Assembly: GCA_045128275.1 (NCBI GenBank)
Contig: JBGVRH010000074.1
Coordinates: forward strand, 62,001-126,000
Source of the DNA: CAMEON01 sp045128275
GTDB lineage: Bacteria > Bacillota > Clostridia > Oscillospirales > CAG-272
Length of the DNA: 64,000 bases
Direction of reading: 5' to 3'
Both the position numbers and the translations under genes were made by a program. The first letter of the stretch is position 1. The number at the start of each line of letters is the position of its first letter. This document shows, one piece after another, positions 10,516 through 20,327 of the stretch. The notes under the pieces are model-generated. The model did no database searches, was not told the DNA's origin, and worked only from the letters and a program-made list of their open reading frames with translations.

Positions 10516-13500
10516 TCAGTGCATTACGACCACGTAACCATATGCAGGGATGGTGTACGTGACGTCGCCGTACTTAACGTTCACCGAGAAGTTGTTGTAG
10601 TTCAGGATGAAGGTCTTGTAAGCGGAATAACTGCCGTCAGCGTTCTTGGTACCGTAGGTAACAGATACGATGCGACCGTCATCGGACAGGTAGCGGGAAG
10701 CCTCATCGCCATCGTCGCCACCCATGCCGGGGCCCTTGGGAGGCTCGATCAGAGCGTCGATCTGCTCCTCGGTGAGGTCGGAGTAAGCGGTGACGAAGAA
10801 GTACATGAGATCCTTCAGACCCATAGCGGCCTCGTTCAGGGTGCCGGCGTAGATCTCGGAGACATGGAACTTGGGCAGCTCGTCAGCGGAGAGCAGCTCC
10901 AGGACTTCGGTGTAGTAGCAGTACTCGAGGTAGCGGAGAGCCTCGGGACGGAGGATATCGCGCTTGGATTCATCGGCGAACTTGGCCTTGATCAGAGCGC
11001 TGACCAGCTCGTTACCGAGTGCCTCGTACTCCTCAGCGGTGAACATAGCGCGGAGGTTGTAGTTGGGCAGGAAGCCACGCTTGGTGTTCTCCTTGGCCTG
11101 GGCCAGCAGCAGGGGCAGACGATCCTCGAAGTCATTGTCCAGGATCTTGAGCGCGTTGTTGACCTTGGTGGCACCACCCTCCACAGAGAGGGTAGGCTTC
11201 TCGGAGAGATCGTAGCCCTCGAAGGAGGTGAAGAGCAGGTATGCGTAGTAAGCCAGGATGTCATCCTCGGTGCTGAACTTACCCTCGGCGGAGTGAGTGA
11301 CCTCGGAAGCGATCGACTTCACAAAGTCGTGGACATTGTTCTCGGAATCACCCAGGATGTTGGCGACCTCGGCGTAGATGTCGTAGACAGTGTACTCGGC
11401 GGGCAGCTTAGCCTTAATGGACTCGACGTTCTCGGCGACCTTGCTACGGATGGCAGCATCCATCTTAGCCATCTGGGCGTCGTAGAAGTAGTTGTCGACA
11501 TCCTTCAGAATCTGGTCTCTCATGAGAGCGAGGACGTTGTAGTAGACGTAGTCCTTAACGTCGGCGGCGGGATCGTAGCCCTCGTCCAGAGCCTCGGTAT
11601 ACTTGTCGTGGAGAGCGATGATCTCAGCGACAACGGCCTCGGCCTCAGCCACGGTAGAGGTAGCGGTCAGCTTGGACAGGATCACCTGAGCCTCGTCGCG
11701 GAGCTTGAAGGTAGTCTTGTTGCCCTCGGCGTCCTCAACGTCGTAGGAAGCATTCTCCAGGGTAGGAGCCTTGTCCTTGCCCAGGATCTTGGTAGCGAAG
11801 GCCTTCAGGAACGCCTTCTCCAGCTGGGTGCGGACGTCGCCGTAAGCGCCCTTGACGGAATCGTTGATGCCGTCCAGGAGAGCCTGCAGCTCAGTGTCGG
11901 CCTTCATAGCCTTGACGATATCCTCGTACTTGGTCTCGTCGCCGAACTCATAGGCATCGGCGCGGAGGCTGACCAGGAGGTCAATGCTGGCGTTGGTCTG
12001 AGTGGAAACGGTGATGACCTGGAGGGTCACGTCGCCTGCGTCGGCGGGAGCGATCTCGTCGATGGCGGCGCGGTAGTAGGAGCTCTCGATGTAGTTGCGG
12101 AGATCGGCTCTCATGGTATCGGGAGTGGCGTACTCAACAGCCTTCTCGGCGGGAATGATGTTCTGCTCGGTACGGATGTTCTTGTTGATGATCTCAACAC
12201 CGGCATCGATCAGCTTCTCCATCTGCTCCTCGGTGAAGTACTTGGAGAGCGTGTAGTCGCCGTTCTCGATGTTGTAGAGAACGCCCTTAGGACCGGTCAG
12301 CACAGCCTTGATCTCATCGTCGATCAGCTTGACGACGTTGTTGATGTTGGCGGTGTTGGGAACGATACGGCCCTTATCGTTGATACGGGTGGGAACGAAG
12401 TTCAGAGCGGGGACCACGGAGCCTGCGGACAGGTTGGTGATCTGGGCGTACAGCAGGGAGACGAAGTAATCGCGGATGTTGTCCTCGATACCGCCGTCCA
12501 TGTTGGCGATGATGGGATCGAAGCTGTAGCTCTCGCCCAGCAGCTCGCTGATGAAGAGGATCAGACCGTCCACGGAGGACTTGTCAGCCTTCAGGCCGTA
12601 CTTGGCGATCAGCTGATCGTCGGTCATATCCTTGTTGGCAGCCAGGTAGCGGAGGATATCCAGCTCGCTCATGAGCAGGCCGTAGTCCTCGGCGGCGAGC
12701 ATCTTGTACAGGTTCTCGGCCTTGCCGACGATACCTGCGCTGGAGTGGTTCGCCTCACCGTAGCTGGAGAAGATCAGGGTAGAAATGTGGGTGTACAGGA
12801 AGGTATCGACCTCGGCCTTATCAACGGTCATGTTGAACTTGACGCCCAGAGTCGTCTCCATGAGCTTCTCGGTGTTCGCCAGCTGGATCTCGATCTCGTT
12901 GATGATGGACTGAGGGCAACCCTCGGTGTTGTTGATGAGCAGCTTACCTGCCTTAGCGTCCTCAAGGAGCTTGGTCAGGGCGGCGTACTCATTCTCGATG
13001 GTCACGATAGCGCGGCCAACGTTACGGATGTAGGTTCTGAGCTGACCCAGAGCCTGCTTCTCGGCAGCCTCGGCGGTGGAGACGATGGGCTCCATCTCCT
13101 TCTTGCCTGCCTCGTCGGCGGCCTCGTACTCGGCCATAACGGCGTCGTAAGCGGCCTTAGCCTCAACGTAAGTGGCGAGACGGCGCTCGAAGGAACGGTC
13201 ACCGGTGACGTACATGTAAGCAGCACCGGAGATACCGCTGTAGTAGGTCACGCAGTCCTTCACGAAGCGGCCTGCGGCGATCTCAACGTTGGCGATCTGG
13301 TCACGGGCATCAGCGACGGCCTCGGCCTTCTGCTTTGCCTCGTACTCAGCCTTGTTGTTCTGGAAGTCCAGGACGGACTCGAACTCGGAGGTCAGGTCAC
13401 GATCCAGCTCGTCGATATCGGGAACACGCATACCGGACAGGAACTGGTGGTCGATGATGAGCTTGTTCTGAACGTCCTTCATCTCGGTGTTCAGCTGGTT

Positions 13501-16263
13501 GTAGATCTCCACAACGTCGTCGAACCAGATGTCGTAACGGACAGAGTAGTACTGGTTGAGGAACACGTCCTCCTTCAGCTTCTGGGTGTTCTGATAGGAC
13601 AGAGTGAAGTACACGGCGGCACCGTTCTCAATGGCCTTCAGCTTGGCGTAGTTCACGTCACCCTCCATGTTCAGGGGAGTGCCGGTGAAGTTGGTGTAGC
13701 CGTGGAGGACGACACCGATGAAGGGAACGCTGTAGCTGGCCTTGATGTAACGGGAGGAATCCAGGGCGGCACCCAGGATGTGGTCGGCGTACTGCCAGGT
13801 GAAGGCATTACCGCCCTCGACCATGACCTGCAGCTCGGTCTCATCCTTGCCGGTGATGTACTCCAGAGCCTTGGCGGTGAAGGCCTTGGCATCCTCGCGG
13901 TTGTAAGGCTCATCCTCGTCGAAGTCGGAGTTCAGAGCGTTACCCAGAGAGCCCACAGAGATACCGGTCAGGTTGTTCAGCTGCAGGTAGTTCTCCATGA
14001 ACTTCACGTAGAAGTTCTCGTAGTAAGCAGGGGAGACGATCATCTGGAACATACCACCGTATCTCTGCTGGGTGGGGATCCAGTCGCGCTTGTAGGTCAT
14101 ACGATCGTCGATGGTACGGATGGAGTGCTTTCTTCTGGAGAAGCCATCCGTCATGGTGTCAGCGCTGATGTAAGCGAAGTCGAAGTCGGGGTACAGACCC
14201 ATGTTGCCGTTCTCGACAGAGGCGGCGTAGTCCAGCAGCTCCTGCATGGACATATCCTTGGTAACGGCCTTTTCCCACTTCAGCTTCTTGGGTGCGGTGG
14301 CGTACATACCGCCGTTGGCATAACCGGTCAGCTTGAAGTTGATGTTGGTCGCGCCCTTACCGGACAGCTCCTCGTACATGGTGATGACGTCCTGGGTGGA
14401 GGTCAGGGGCTTCATGACCTCAACAGGGATGGAGGCGATCTTCTCAATGACCTCCATAGCGCCGAAGGCCTCGATATACAGGGGGATATCGGAGGAGGTC
14501 TGCTCGGCGGTCAGGGGAGACAGGATACCCTTGTTCTCCAGGTAATCGCGGTAGGCCTTAGCCATACCCAGCCAGGAAGACTCGTACCACTCGTCAGCCT
14601 TCAGCTGCTTCTTGGCGGCGATCTCCTCGTCGGCCAGCATGACGTAGTGGATCTTGTAGTTACCAACGTACTTACGGTTGGAAACGACGGTCCACTCGCT
14701 GTTGGTACCGACCGAGATAGCGTCTGCGATGTTGTAGGAGTCCTTAGGACGGGGGTTGAAGTTCATCTGGACGGTGTCGTAGGGAGACAGGACACCGGCG
14801 TGGTAGTTGACCAGCTCGGTCAGGGCATCGCCCTCCTCGATGATGGCCACGAAGCCACGGCTCTCGGTGCGCTCGGTGATATCAGCGGAGCTGACCAGCG
14901 AACCGAACTGCTTGTAGACGGGGGAGGCGGAGTTGGACTCGTCGCGGGCCTTGATGACACCGTCATAGATAACGCCGCTGATGGTGGTGGTCTTAACCTC
15001 ACCGGTAGCCTCGTCGTCTGCGACGCAGTCGTAGTAGCGGGTGTTCTCAATGATACCGAAGACGGGGTAACGGACGGTCTGCTGGTAGGTACCGGTCAGC
15101 TTATGGTAAGCGTAGTCGGTGCCGTAGATCTTGGAGGCCACAGAGTAGGTGTTCTGATCGGCCAGATCCTCGAAGGCAAACAGGGCGCCCGAGCCGTCGG
15201 GGTAGAAGGTGTAGCCCTCATAGGCGTTGTTACCGGCGCCCATGTAGGGGAGGATGCTGACGTTGGTCAGCTGGAACTTGGACTCGTTGAAGCGGATACC
15301 GTTAGCGGGCATACGCACGGTGAATCCATCAGCGTCGAGGGTGTACTCCAGTGCCATCTTAAAGACGGGAGGGTTCTCCTCATCGCTGGTAAACTCGGTC
15401 ATCATGTGGTCGTAGTCCATCTCCTCGTAGGAGTAGTTGGGACAAGCGGTCTTGATGACCTCCTCGATCTTCTCGATCTCCACGATGTTGGCGGTGGGGT
15501 CGAGGACGTAGATGTCGTACTTGCTAACGATGGGGAAGGAGTCGAGCAGGTCTTCCTTCAGACGGTCGGAAGAGCACTCGTCCAGATCCTTGTACACGAA
15601 GTAGGACATCTGCTTGCAGAGGTAGAAGGAGGCGGACTGCAGGGGGTGACCCGGCTCGTCCTTGAACTTCTTGGCATCCTCATAGGAAACGCCGTAGTAC
15701 TCCTCCATGGGCGCCTGGATCATGGTCTCAAAGCGCTCCTTCTCCATACGGCGGGGGACCAGACGTCTGGCCTCCTCACGACCGATGGTGTACTCCACAC
15801 GGATACCGTTCTTGATGTTCTTGACCTTGATCTGGTCGCGGAGTGCGGCGTACTCGTAGGAGGAGTACTCGCGCTCACGGCCGTTCTCGGTGAACTTAAC
15901 GATGATCTGGGAGAGGATCTGATTCTTGACGCTGTCAGACGCGGTGGACACGCCGACATCATAGGGGTTGGTGAACAGGATCTGACCGGTAGCCAGGTCC
16001 TTGACGGCAACCTCACCGGACTTCTCATCTGCGTAGATGGAGTAGTTCCCCTTGGTGGTCTTGAGCTTCATGGTTGCCAGCTTATCCTCGGGAGAGCCGT
16101 AGATCGTCGAGATATAATCCTCGATCAGGACCTCGTCCTCATCTCCCGTGGACTCCTCGGTTGCCTCTGCTGCGGATGCGGTGATCACGGAAAAGCTTCC
16201 AAACACGCCGCAAAGCATCAGAACAGCCAAGAAGAGTGACATGAGTTTTCTAAAATTCATCAT
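10516..16263 (-). CDS. Giant secreted DUF5696-like protein, 1915 residues
   Basis: A signal peptide (about residues 1-31, ending ITASAA) and no lipobox or membrane anchor indicate secretion. Residues about 60-950 resemble DUF5696, a barrel-like, glycosidase-like family encoded beside CUT1 transporters in Clostridia and Paenibacilli; I infer carbohydrate binding or cleavage and do not see proven catalytic residues. Residues about 960-1840 are acidic, mostly helical and Ala/Asp/Glu/Lys-rich, without a recognised fold. The last 60 residues form a small beta domain (FILNYNNF, YTIPAYGYVVV) that usually closes DUF5696 proteins. The helical part therefore looks like a long insertion. It is the fifth gene of the operon. 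Confidence 0.75.
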   Translation of the reverse strand: MMNFRKLMSLFLAVLMLCGVFGSFSVITASAAEATEESTGDEDEVLIEDYISTIYGSPEDKLATMKLKTTKGNYSIYADEKSGEVAVKDLATGQILFTNPYDVGVSTASDSVKNQILSQIIVKFTENGREREYSSYEYAALRDQIKVKNIKNGIRVEYTIGREEARRLVPRRMEKERFETMIQAPMEEYYGVSYEDAKKFKDEPGHPLQSASFYLCKQMSYFVYKDLDECSSDRLKEDLLDSFPIVSKYDIYVLDPTANIVEIEKIEEVIKTACPNYSYEEMDYDHMMTEFTSDEENPPVFKMALEYTLDADGFTVRMPANGIRFNESKFQLTNVSILPYMGAGNNAYEGYTFYPDGSGALFAFEDLADQNTYSVASKIYGTDYAYHKLTGTYQQTVRYPVFGIIENTRYYDCVADDEATGEVKTTTISGVIYDGVIKARDESNSASPVYKQFGSLVSSADITERTESRGFVAIIEEGDALTELVNYHAGVLSPYDTVQMNFNPRPKDSYNIADAISVGTNSEWTVVSNRKYVGNYKIHYVMLADEEIAAKKQLKADEWYESSWLGMAKAYRDYLENKGILSPLTAEQTSSDIPLYIEAFGAMEVIEKIASIPVEVMKPLTSTQDVITMYEELSGKGATNINFKLTGYANGGMYATAPKKLKWEKAVTKDMSMQELLDYAASVENGNMGLYPDFDFAYISADTMTDGFSRRKHSIRTIDDRMTYKRDWIPTQQRYGGMFQMIVSPAYYENFYVKFMENYLQLNNLTGISVGSLGNALNSDFDEDEPYNREDAKAFTAKALEYITGKDETELQVMVEGGNAFTWQYADHILGAALDSSRYIKASYSVPFIGVVLHGYTNFTGTPLNMEGDVNYAKLKAIENGAAVYFTLSYQNTQKLKEDVFLNQYYSVRYDIWFDDVVEIYNQLNTEMKDVQNKLIIDHQFLSGMRVPDIDELDRDLTSEFESVLDFQNNKAEYEAKQKAEAVADARDQIANVEIAAGRFVKDCVTYYSGISGAAYMYVTGDRSFERRLATYVEAKAAYDAVMAEYEAADEAGKKEMEPIVSTAEAAEKQALGQLRTYIRNVGRAIVTIENEYAALTKLLEDAKAGKLLINNTEGCPQSIINEIEIQLANTEKLMETTLGVKFNMTVDKAEVDTFLYTHISTLIFSSYGEANHSSAGIVGKAENLYKMLAAEDYGLLMSELDILRYLAANKDMTDDQLIAKYGLKADKSSVDGLILFISELLGESYSFDPIIANMDGGIEDNIRDYFVSLLYAQITNLSAGSVVPALNFVPTRINDKGRIVPNTANINNVVKLIDDEIKAVLTGPKGVLYNIENGDYTLSKYFTEEQMEKLIDAGVEIINKNIRTEQNIIPAEKAVEYATPDTMRADLRNYIESSYYRAAIDEIAPADAGDVTLQVITVSTQTNASIDLLVSLRADAYEFGDETKYEDIVKAMKADTELQALLDGINDSVKGAYGDVRTQLEKAFLKAFATKILGKDKAPTLENASYDVEDAEGNKTTFKLRDEAQVILSKLTATSTVAEAEAVVAEIIALHDKYTEALDEGYDPAADVKDYVYYNVLALMRDQILKDVDNYFYDAQMAKMDAAIRSKVAENVESIKAKLPAEYTVYDIYAEVANILGDSENNVHDFVKSIASEVTHSAEGKFSTEDDILAYYAYLLFTSFEGYDLSEKPTLSVEGGATKVNNALKILDNDFEDRLPLLLAQAKENTKRGFLPNYNLRAMFTAEEYEALGNELVSALIKAKFADESKRDILRPEALRYLEYCYYTEVLELLSADELPKFHVSEIYAGTLNEAAMGLKDLMYFFVTAYSDLTEEQIDALIEPPKGPGMGGDDGDEASRYLSDDGRIVSVTYGTKNADGSYSAYKTFILNYNNFSVNVKYGDVTYTIPAYGYVVVMH

Positions 16264-16281
16264 TGTATTCTCCTATTTGCG

Positions 16282-18441
16282 TTATAGTCTGTACTGAATC
16301 TCGTCAACGATATTGGTGACCAAACCGACAATCTTACCGACAAGAGTGGTGAACAGAACGGCCAGGAACATGATGAACACCATACCGACCACGGTACCGA
16401 TGACGGTAATGATGTTCTTACCCATGGAATAATCATGGGTGACCATGGTGCCGAAGAAGAGCAGCAGACCCAGCCAGATGAAGGCGAAGGTGCTGATGAA
16501 ACCGATGATATCGGTCTCGGTGGTGATGCAGAAGTTGGAATAGATGGTGGTGGGGATGACCAGCAGCGGGATGGGCAGCAGGCAGTAGCCGGCGGCCACG
16601 AAGATATCCTTAAAGCTGCCTTCACCCTCGAACAGGGTGGTCAGACACCAGTTAGCCAGCACGAACAGGAACAGGGGGACCAGAACGCCGAAGACCTGCG
16701 CCCAAAGGGATGCAAGGCTTGCGTAGGGATCCAGGAGGTAGCCCTGACCGATAGCCTGGTAGTAGAAGGTGGCGATGGCCAGAACGATGAAGAAGATCGC
16801 GCCGCGGACGGAGCCTCTCTTCTCGTGCTTCAAATCCCAGAAGCCGTCGAAGGGGTGGAAGATGATGTGGAAGCCGTATGCGATCTCCTGGCCGAAGGTG
16901 CGCTTCTTACCGGAGGTTGCCACGCGCTTGTTGATCTTGCCCATCCACTTGAAGAAGAGCATGACCGCCACGATGATGCCGACGATGATCAGGAGCAGAA
17001 GCAGGAAGTAGGTGGACATCCACTCCTTACGCAGCTCCTTGTAGGAGTTAGACCAGTTATCGGTGTCGTAAGCCGACTCGAAGTAGGTCAGGGAGTTGGC
17101 GTAATCCTTGTTACGGTACATAGCCTGGCCGATACCGACGTAGGCGGAGTCGAAGTTGGAGTTACGCTTCAGAACGTCGGTCCAGAGGTTGATGGCCAGA
17201 TCGAAGTCCTGGGTGGCCTCGGCGGCGATAGCGTCCAGCAGGATGTCGCCGTACTCGGTGCGCTGGAAGACGGTGATGTTATCGTTGGTCTTATCCAGGA
17301 CCAGCATGGTCTCGCCCTGGTAGGCGATGGCCTCGATGGAGCCCAGGTTACCCAGCATGGTACCGTTGTCACCGAAGGCGAACAGCAGGTTACCGTCGAA
17401 GTCGTAGGTGTAGATACGGTTTCTCTTCTCGTCGATGATGGACCAGGTGTCCTCGGGACCCACGGCGGCATCGATGATGGTGGAAACACCGGTGATCTCG
17501 TCGGTGGAGCGGCTGGAGAAGTCGATCTCACCGGCGGGCATCCAGAAGCCGTTACGTCTCATGATCTCCGCGCCGTTGGCGTTCAGGAGCTTGACGGGGG
17601 AGTTGGTACCGGACTTATCCTTACCGGTGATCGCGCCGGAGACAGCACCCTCGTCGATGGTAGAGGTGGTAACGTAAACCAGACCCTTGTTCTTGTTGAT
17701 GGTGATGTTGTTAAACTCAGTAGAGACCTTCTGCTCGGAAGCCTCGCGCTGCTCCTTGGTCTGGAAGCGGCGCCAGATGATCTCCCATGCGGACATCTGG
17801 ACGGCCTGGGCACCGATGAAACCGGTGAACTCGCCCTCGTCAGTCATGACGATGATACCCTGGTAGGTGGTGGAGGACACCACGTACAGACGGTTGTAGG
17901 CGTCCACGGCCATAGCCACGGGCTTATAGACCGAATCCTGATCGAACAGGGAGGACTCAGGCTCCTCGACGATGCGCTGGAAGTTACCGAGCTCATCGAA
18001 GACCACGATACGGTTGGAGCCGGTATCGCAGACCCAGATCAGCTTGCCGTACTTCTCGTTGGGCTCGGAGACGAACACGCCCTGGGGAGCGGTGAGCTTA
18101 TCCGGAACGCCCTGGTCGTTGGAGAACTCGGAGATGGTGAAGTTGACCTTGTAGTAACGGTCCAGCACCACGATACGGTTGTTACCGGTATCGGCGATGT
18201 AGACGTTGCCGGCCTCATCGGTGACCATGTCACCGGGGTTCTCGATGGGAAGCTCCAGACCCATGTAGTCCGAGCCGACCGAGTTGATCGCGGTGTAGGC
18301 ATCGGGGGAGTACAGAGCTTCGCCGTACACATCGTACACGTAGGTCTGATAGGCGGAGCCGGCACTTGCGGTGACGCAGAAGGCGGTCAGCACCATCAGA
18401 ATGGCGCAGAAGGTACAGAGAATCTTATTCAAATTCTTCAT
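16282..18441 (-). CDS. NHL beta-propeller / YIP1 membrane fusion protein
   Basis: 719 residues. A signal peptide (1-28) is followed by NHL-type propeller repeats (for example VYIADTGNNRIVVLD, then WVCDTGSNRIVVFD), spanning about residues 60-405. A short TPR-like helical segment follows (about 410-475; AYVGIGQAMYRNKDYANSL). Then comes one membrane helix near 490-515 and a five-helix C-terminal domain (about 545-719) like YIP1-family proteins. The propeller would face outward with the YIP1 part in the membrane. The gene sits between the two permease pairs, 19 bases before the DUF5696-like gene. I infer an accessory membrane partner of the transporter, perhaps a sensor or docking protein. Confidence 0.75.
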   Translation of the reverse strand: MKNLNKILCTFCAILMVLTAFCVTASAGSAYQTYVYDVYGEALYSPDAYTAINSVGSDYMGLELPIENPGDMVTDEAGNVYIADTGNNRIVVLDRYYKVNFTISEFSNDQGVPDKLTAPQGVFVSEPNEKYGKLIWVCDTGSNRIVVFDELGNFQRIVEEPESSLFDQDSVYKPVAMAVDAYNRLYVVSSTTYQGIIVMTDEGEFTGFIGAQAVQMSAWEIIWRRFQTKEQREASEQKVSTEFNNITINKNKGLVYVTTSTIDEGAVSGAITGKDKSGTNSPVKLLNANGAEIMRRNGFWMPAGEIDFSSRSTDEITGVSTIIDAAVGPEDTWSIIDEKRNRIYTYDFDGNLLFAFGDNGTMLGNLGSIEAIAYQGETMLVLDKTNDNITVFQRTEYGDILLDAIAAEATQDFDLAINLWTDVLKRNSNFDSAYVGIGQAMYRNKDYANSLTYFESAYDTDNWSNSYKELRKEWMSTYFLLLLLIIVGIIVAVMLFFKWMGKINKRVATSGKKRTFGQEIAYGFHIIFHPFDGFWDLKHEKRGSVRGAIFFIVLAIATFYYQAIGQGYLLDPYASLASLWAQVFGVLVPLFLFVLANWCLTTLFEGEGSFKDIFVAAGYCLLPIPLLVIPTTIYSNFCITTETDIIGFISTFAFIWLGLLLFFGTMVTHDYSMGKNIITVIGTVVGMVFIMFLAVLFTTLVGKIVGLVTNIVDEIQYRL

Positions 18442-18460
18442 TATTATATATACCTCCTGA

Positions 18461-19333
18461 TTAGTCTTTCATACCCGAGGAACCCATCGTCTCGATGATG
18501 TTCGACTGGGAAATGATGAAGATGATGATGGGGACCAGCATCATGATCACCTGGGATGCAGCACCTGCGCCCGCACGCTTGATACCACCGGCCAGGATCT
18601 GACCGATCGCGTAGTTGAAGGACTTGTACTGCTCGGAATAGATGTACATGGACGCGCCTGCGTTCCACAGACCCTGGAAGGAGTAGATGATCAGAGTCAG
18701 CCATGCGGGCTTAACCATGGGCATGGCGATGATCCAGAAGATCTTCAGCTCCTTCGCGCCATCCAGACGGGCGGACTCCAGGACGGAGTCGTTGACGTTG
18801 GTATCCATGAACTGCTTCATCAGATACAGACCCAGGGAGGAGCACCATGCGGGGACGATCAGAGCCCAGTAGGTATCCAGCCAATGGAGGGCGGACATCA
18901 GAATGAAGGAGGTGATGGCGGTAACGGTTGCGTTGAACATCAGGGACATCTGGACGGTCTGGAACATGAGGTCGCGGCCGGGGAACTTGATCTTTGCCAG
19001 GGCGTATGCGGCCAGGGAGGCGAGGAACAGGTGGCCCGCGGTACCGGCGACTGCTACCAGAACCGTGTTAAAGATGTAGCGGGAGAAGGGAACCCAGGAG
19101 ATGTTCATCAGGGTGAACAGATCCTTGAAGTTCTTCAGGGTGGGGGACATAACGTAGAAACGAGGGGGGTACATCCACAGCTCATCCAGAGGCTTCAGAG
19201 ACTGCATGACAACGTAGACCATGGGCAGGAACATGAACGCGCCCAGAATGACAAGGATGACCGAAATTCCGGCGTCGCCGCCCGCGGAGCGGGCGAGGAC
19301 GACCTTATGCTTTCTTGTTCTTAATTTTGCCAT
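18461..19333 (-). CDS. CUT1 sugar ABC transporter permease, MalG-like (pair 1)
   Basis: Permease of 290 residues with six helices. The EAA motif reads VLESARLDGAKELKIFWIIA followed by MPMVKPAW. The start codon lies one base after the stop of the upstream MalF-like gene, so the two are translationally coupled. With its partner it would form the first heterodimeric channel of the operon. The ATPase must come from elsewhere. Confidence 0.92.
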   Translation of the reverse strand: MAKLRTRKHKVVLARSAGGDAGISVILVILGAFMFLPMVYVVMQSLKPLDELWMYPPRFYVMSPTLKNFKDLFTLMNISWVPFSRYIFNTVLVAVAGTAGHLFLASLAAYALAKIKFPGRDLMFQTVQMSLMFNATVTAITSFILMSALHWLDTYWALIVPAWCSSLGLYLMKQFMDTNVNDSVLESARLDGAKELKIFWIIAMPMVKPAWLTLIIYSFQGLWNAGASMYIYSEQYKSFNYAIGQILAGGIKRAGAGAASQVIMMLVPIIIFIISQSNIIETMGSSGMKD

Positions 19334-19334
19334 A

Positions 19335-20279
19335 TCAAGTACCTATCTTCGAGAGAATTCTCTTAACGAGCATATTGGCACCGATCATCATAAGGAACAG
19401 AATCACGGCGATAGCGGACGAATAACCGATCTCGTAACGCATTCCACCATAGTCATTCAAATGGTGCATGATGGTATGTGCGCAGTAGTTGACCGAGGGG
19501 AAGCCTGCCAGAGCGTCGACGATACCGCCGAAGCCGAATGCGCCGGTGATGGACATGATAGCACCGAACATCAGCTGAGGCTTCATGGAAGGAAGGGTGA
19601 TGTAGTACAGCTCCTGCCAACGGTTCTTGACACCGTCCACGGCGCCGGCCTCGAAGAGGGCTCTGTCGATACCCTGGAGACCTGCGATGAATGACAGGAA
19701 GGAGGTACCAAGGGAGGTCCACAGGGAGACGACGATACACAGAGGCATGACGTACTTCTCATCCTTGAACCAGTTGATCTCGGTCTCGATCAGACCCAGC
19801 TTCATAAGGGTTGCGTTTGCCCAACCGTAGGAGTCGGACGAGAACAGAGTACCCCAAATCAGGTAGACCTGACCGGAAATGGAAGGTGCGTAGAAGACCA
19901 GGGTGACCAGTGCGCGGATCTTGGGAGGCAGCTCGTTGATGAACCATGCGACCAGGTAGGACATGATGTAGGAAGCGGGGCCCACGATGCACGCGAAGAT
20001 GAAGGTGTTCTTGATGGCGATGAGGAAGATATCGTCGTCGAAGAACAGGGTAACGTAGTTTTTCAGCCAAACGATGTTGGGGAACTCCAGCATGTTAAAG
20101 TCCGTAAAGCTGATGACGATGGAAAGCACGACCGGCACGACGGTGAAGAGGGTGAACAGAATCATGTACGGAGCGACCATGAGGTAGGCGACCCAGTTCT
20201 GTCTGATCTCTTTGAGCTTCCATTGAGTCTTGGTAAGCTCACGCGAGGCGGCTTGCTTTGAAGCCTGTTTTGTAGCCAT
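19335..20279 (-). CDS. CUT1 sugar ABC transporter permease, MalF-like (pair 1)
   Basis: Permease of 314 residues. A Lys/Gln-rich cytoplasmic tail of about 30 residues precedes six helices. The EAA motif reads ALFEAGAVDGVKNRWQELYY followed by ITLPSMKPQ. It lies 48 bases after the giant binding-protein gene and is coupled to the MalG-like gene downstream. The order binding protein-MalF-MalG is the classical CUT1 order. Confidence 0.92.
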   Translation of the reverse strand: MATKQASKQAASRELTKTQWKLKEIRQNWVAYLMVAPYMILFTLFTVVPVVLSIVISFTDFNMLEFPNIVWLKNYVTLFFDDDIFLIAIKNTFIFACIVGPASYIMSYLVAWFINELPPKIRALVTLVFYAPSISGQVYLIWGTLFSSDSYGWANATLMKLGLIETEINWFKDEKYVMPLCIVVSLWTSLGTSFLSFIAGLQGIDRALFEAGAVDGVKNRWQELYYITLPSMKPQLMFGAIMSITGAFGFGGIVDALAGFPSVNYCAHTIMHHLNDYGGMRYEIGYSSAIAVILFLMMIGANMLVKRILSKIGT

Positions 20280-20327
20280 TTACTCTCTCTCCTTATATAG
20301 ATTGAAGTGATGGGAACGCGATGGGGA

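Noticed and set aside
8190..10562. Open plus-strand frame of 790 codons overlapping spoVT and two permease genes
   Set aside because: It overlaps the end of spoVT in another frame, crosses the terminator at 8325-8366 and is antisense to clear permeases.
10519..16239. Open plus-strand frame of 1906 codons opposite the DUF5696-like gene
   Set aside because: It is the antisense shadow of a GC-rich gene with regular codon use. Its translation is Val/Leu/Gly/Asp-rich without domains, and the minus-strand frame has a signal peptide, operon spacing and recognisable family motifs.
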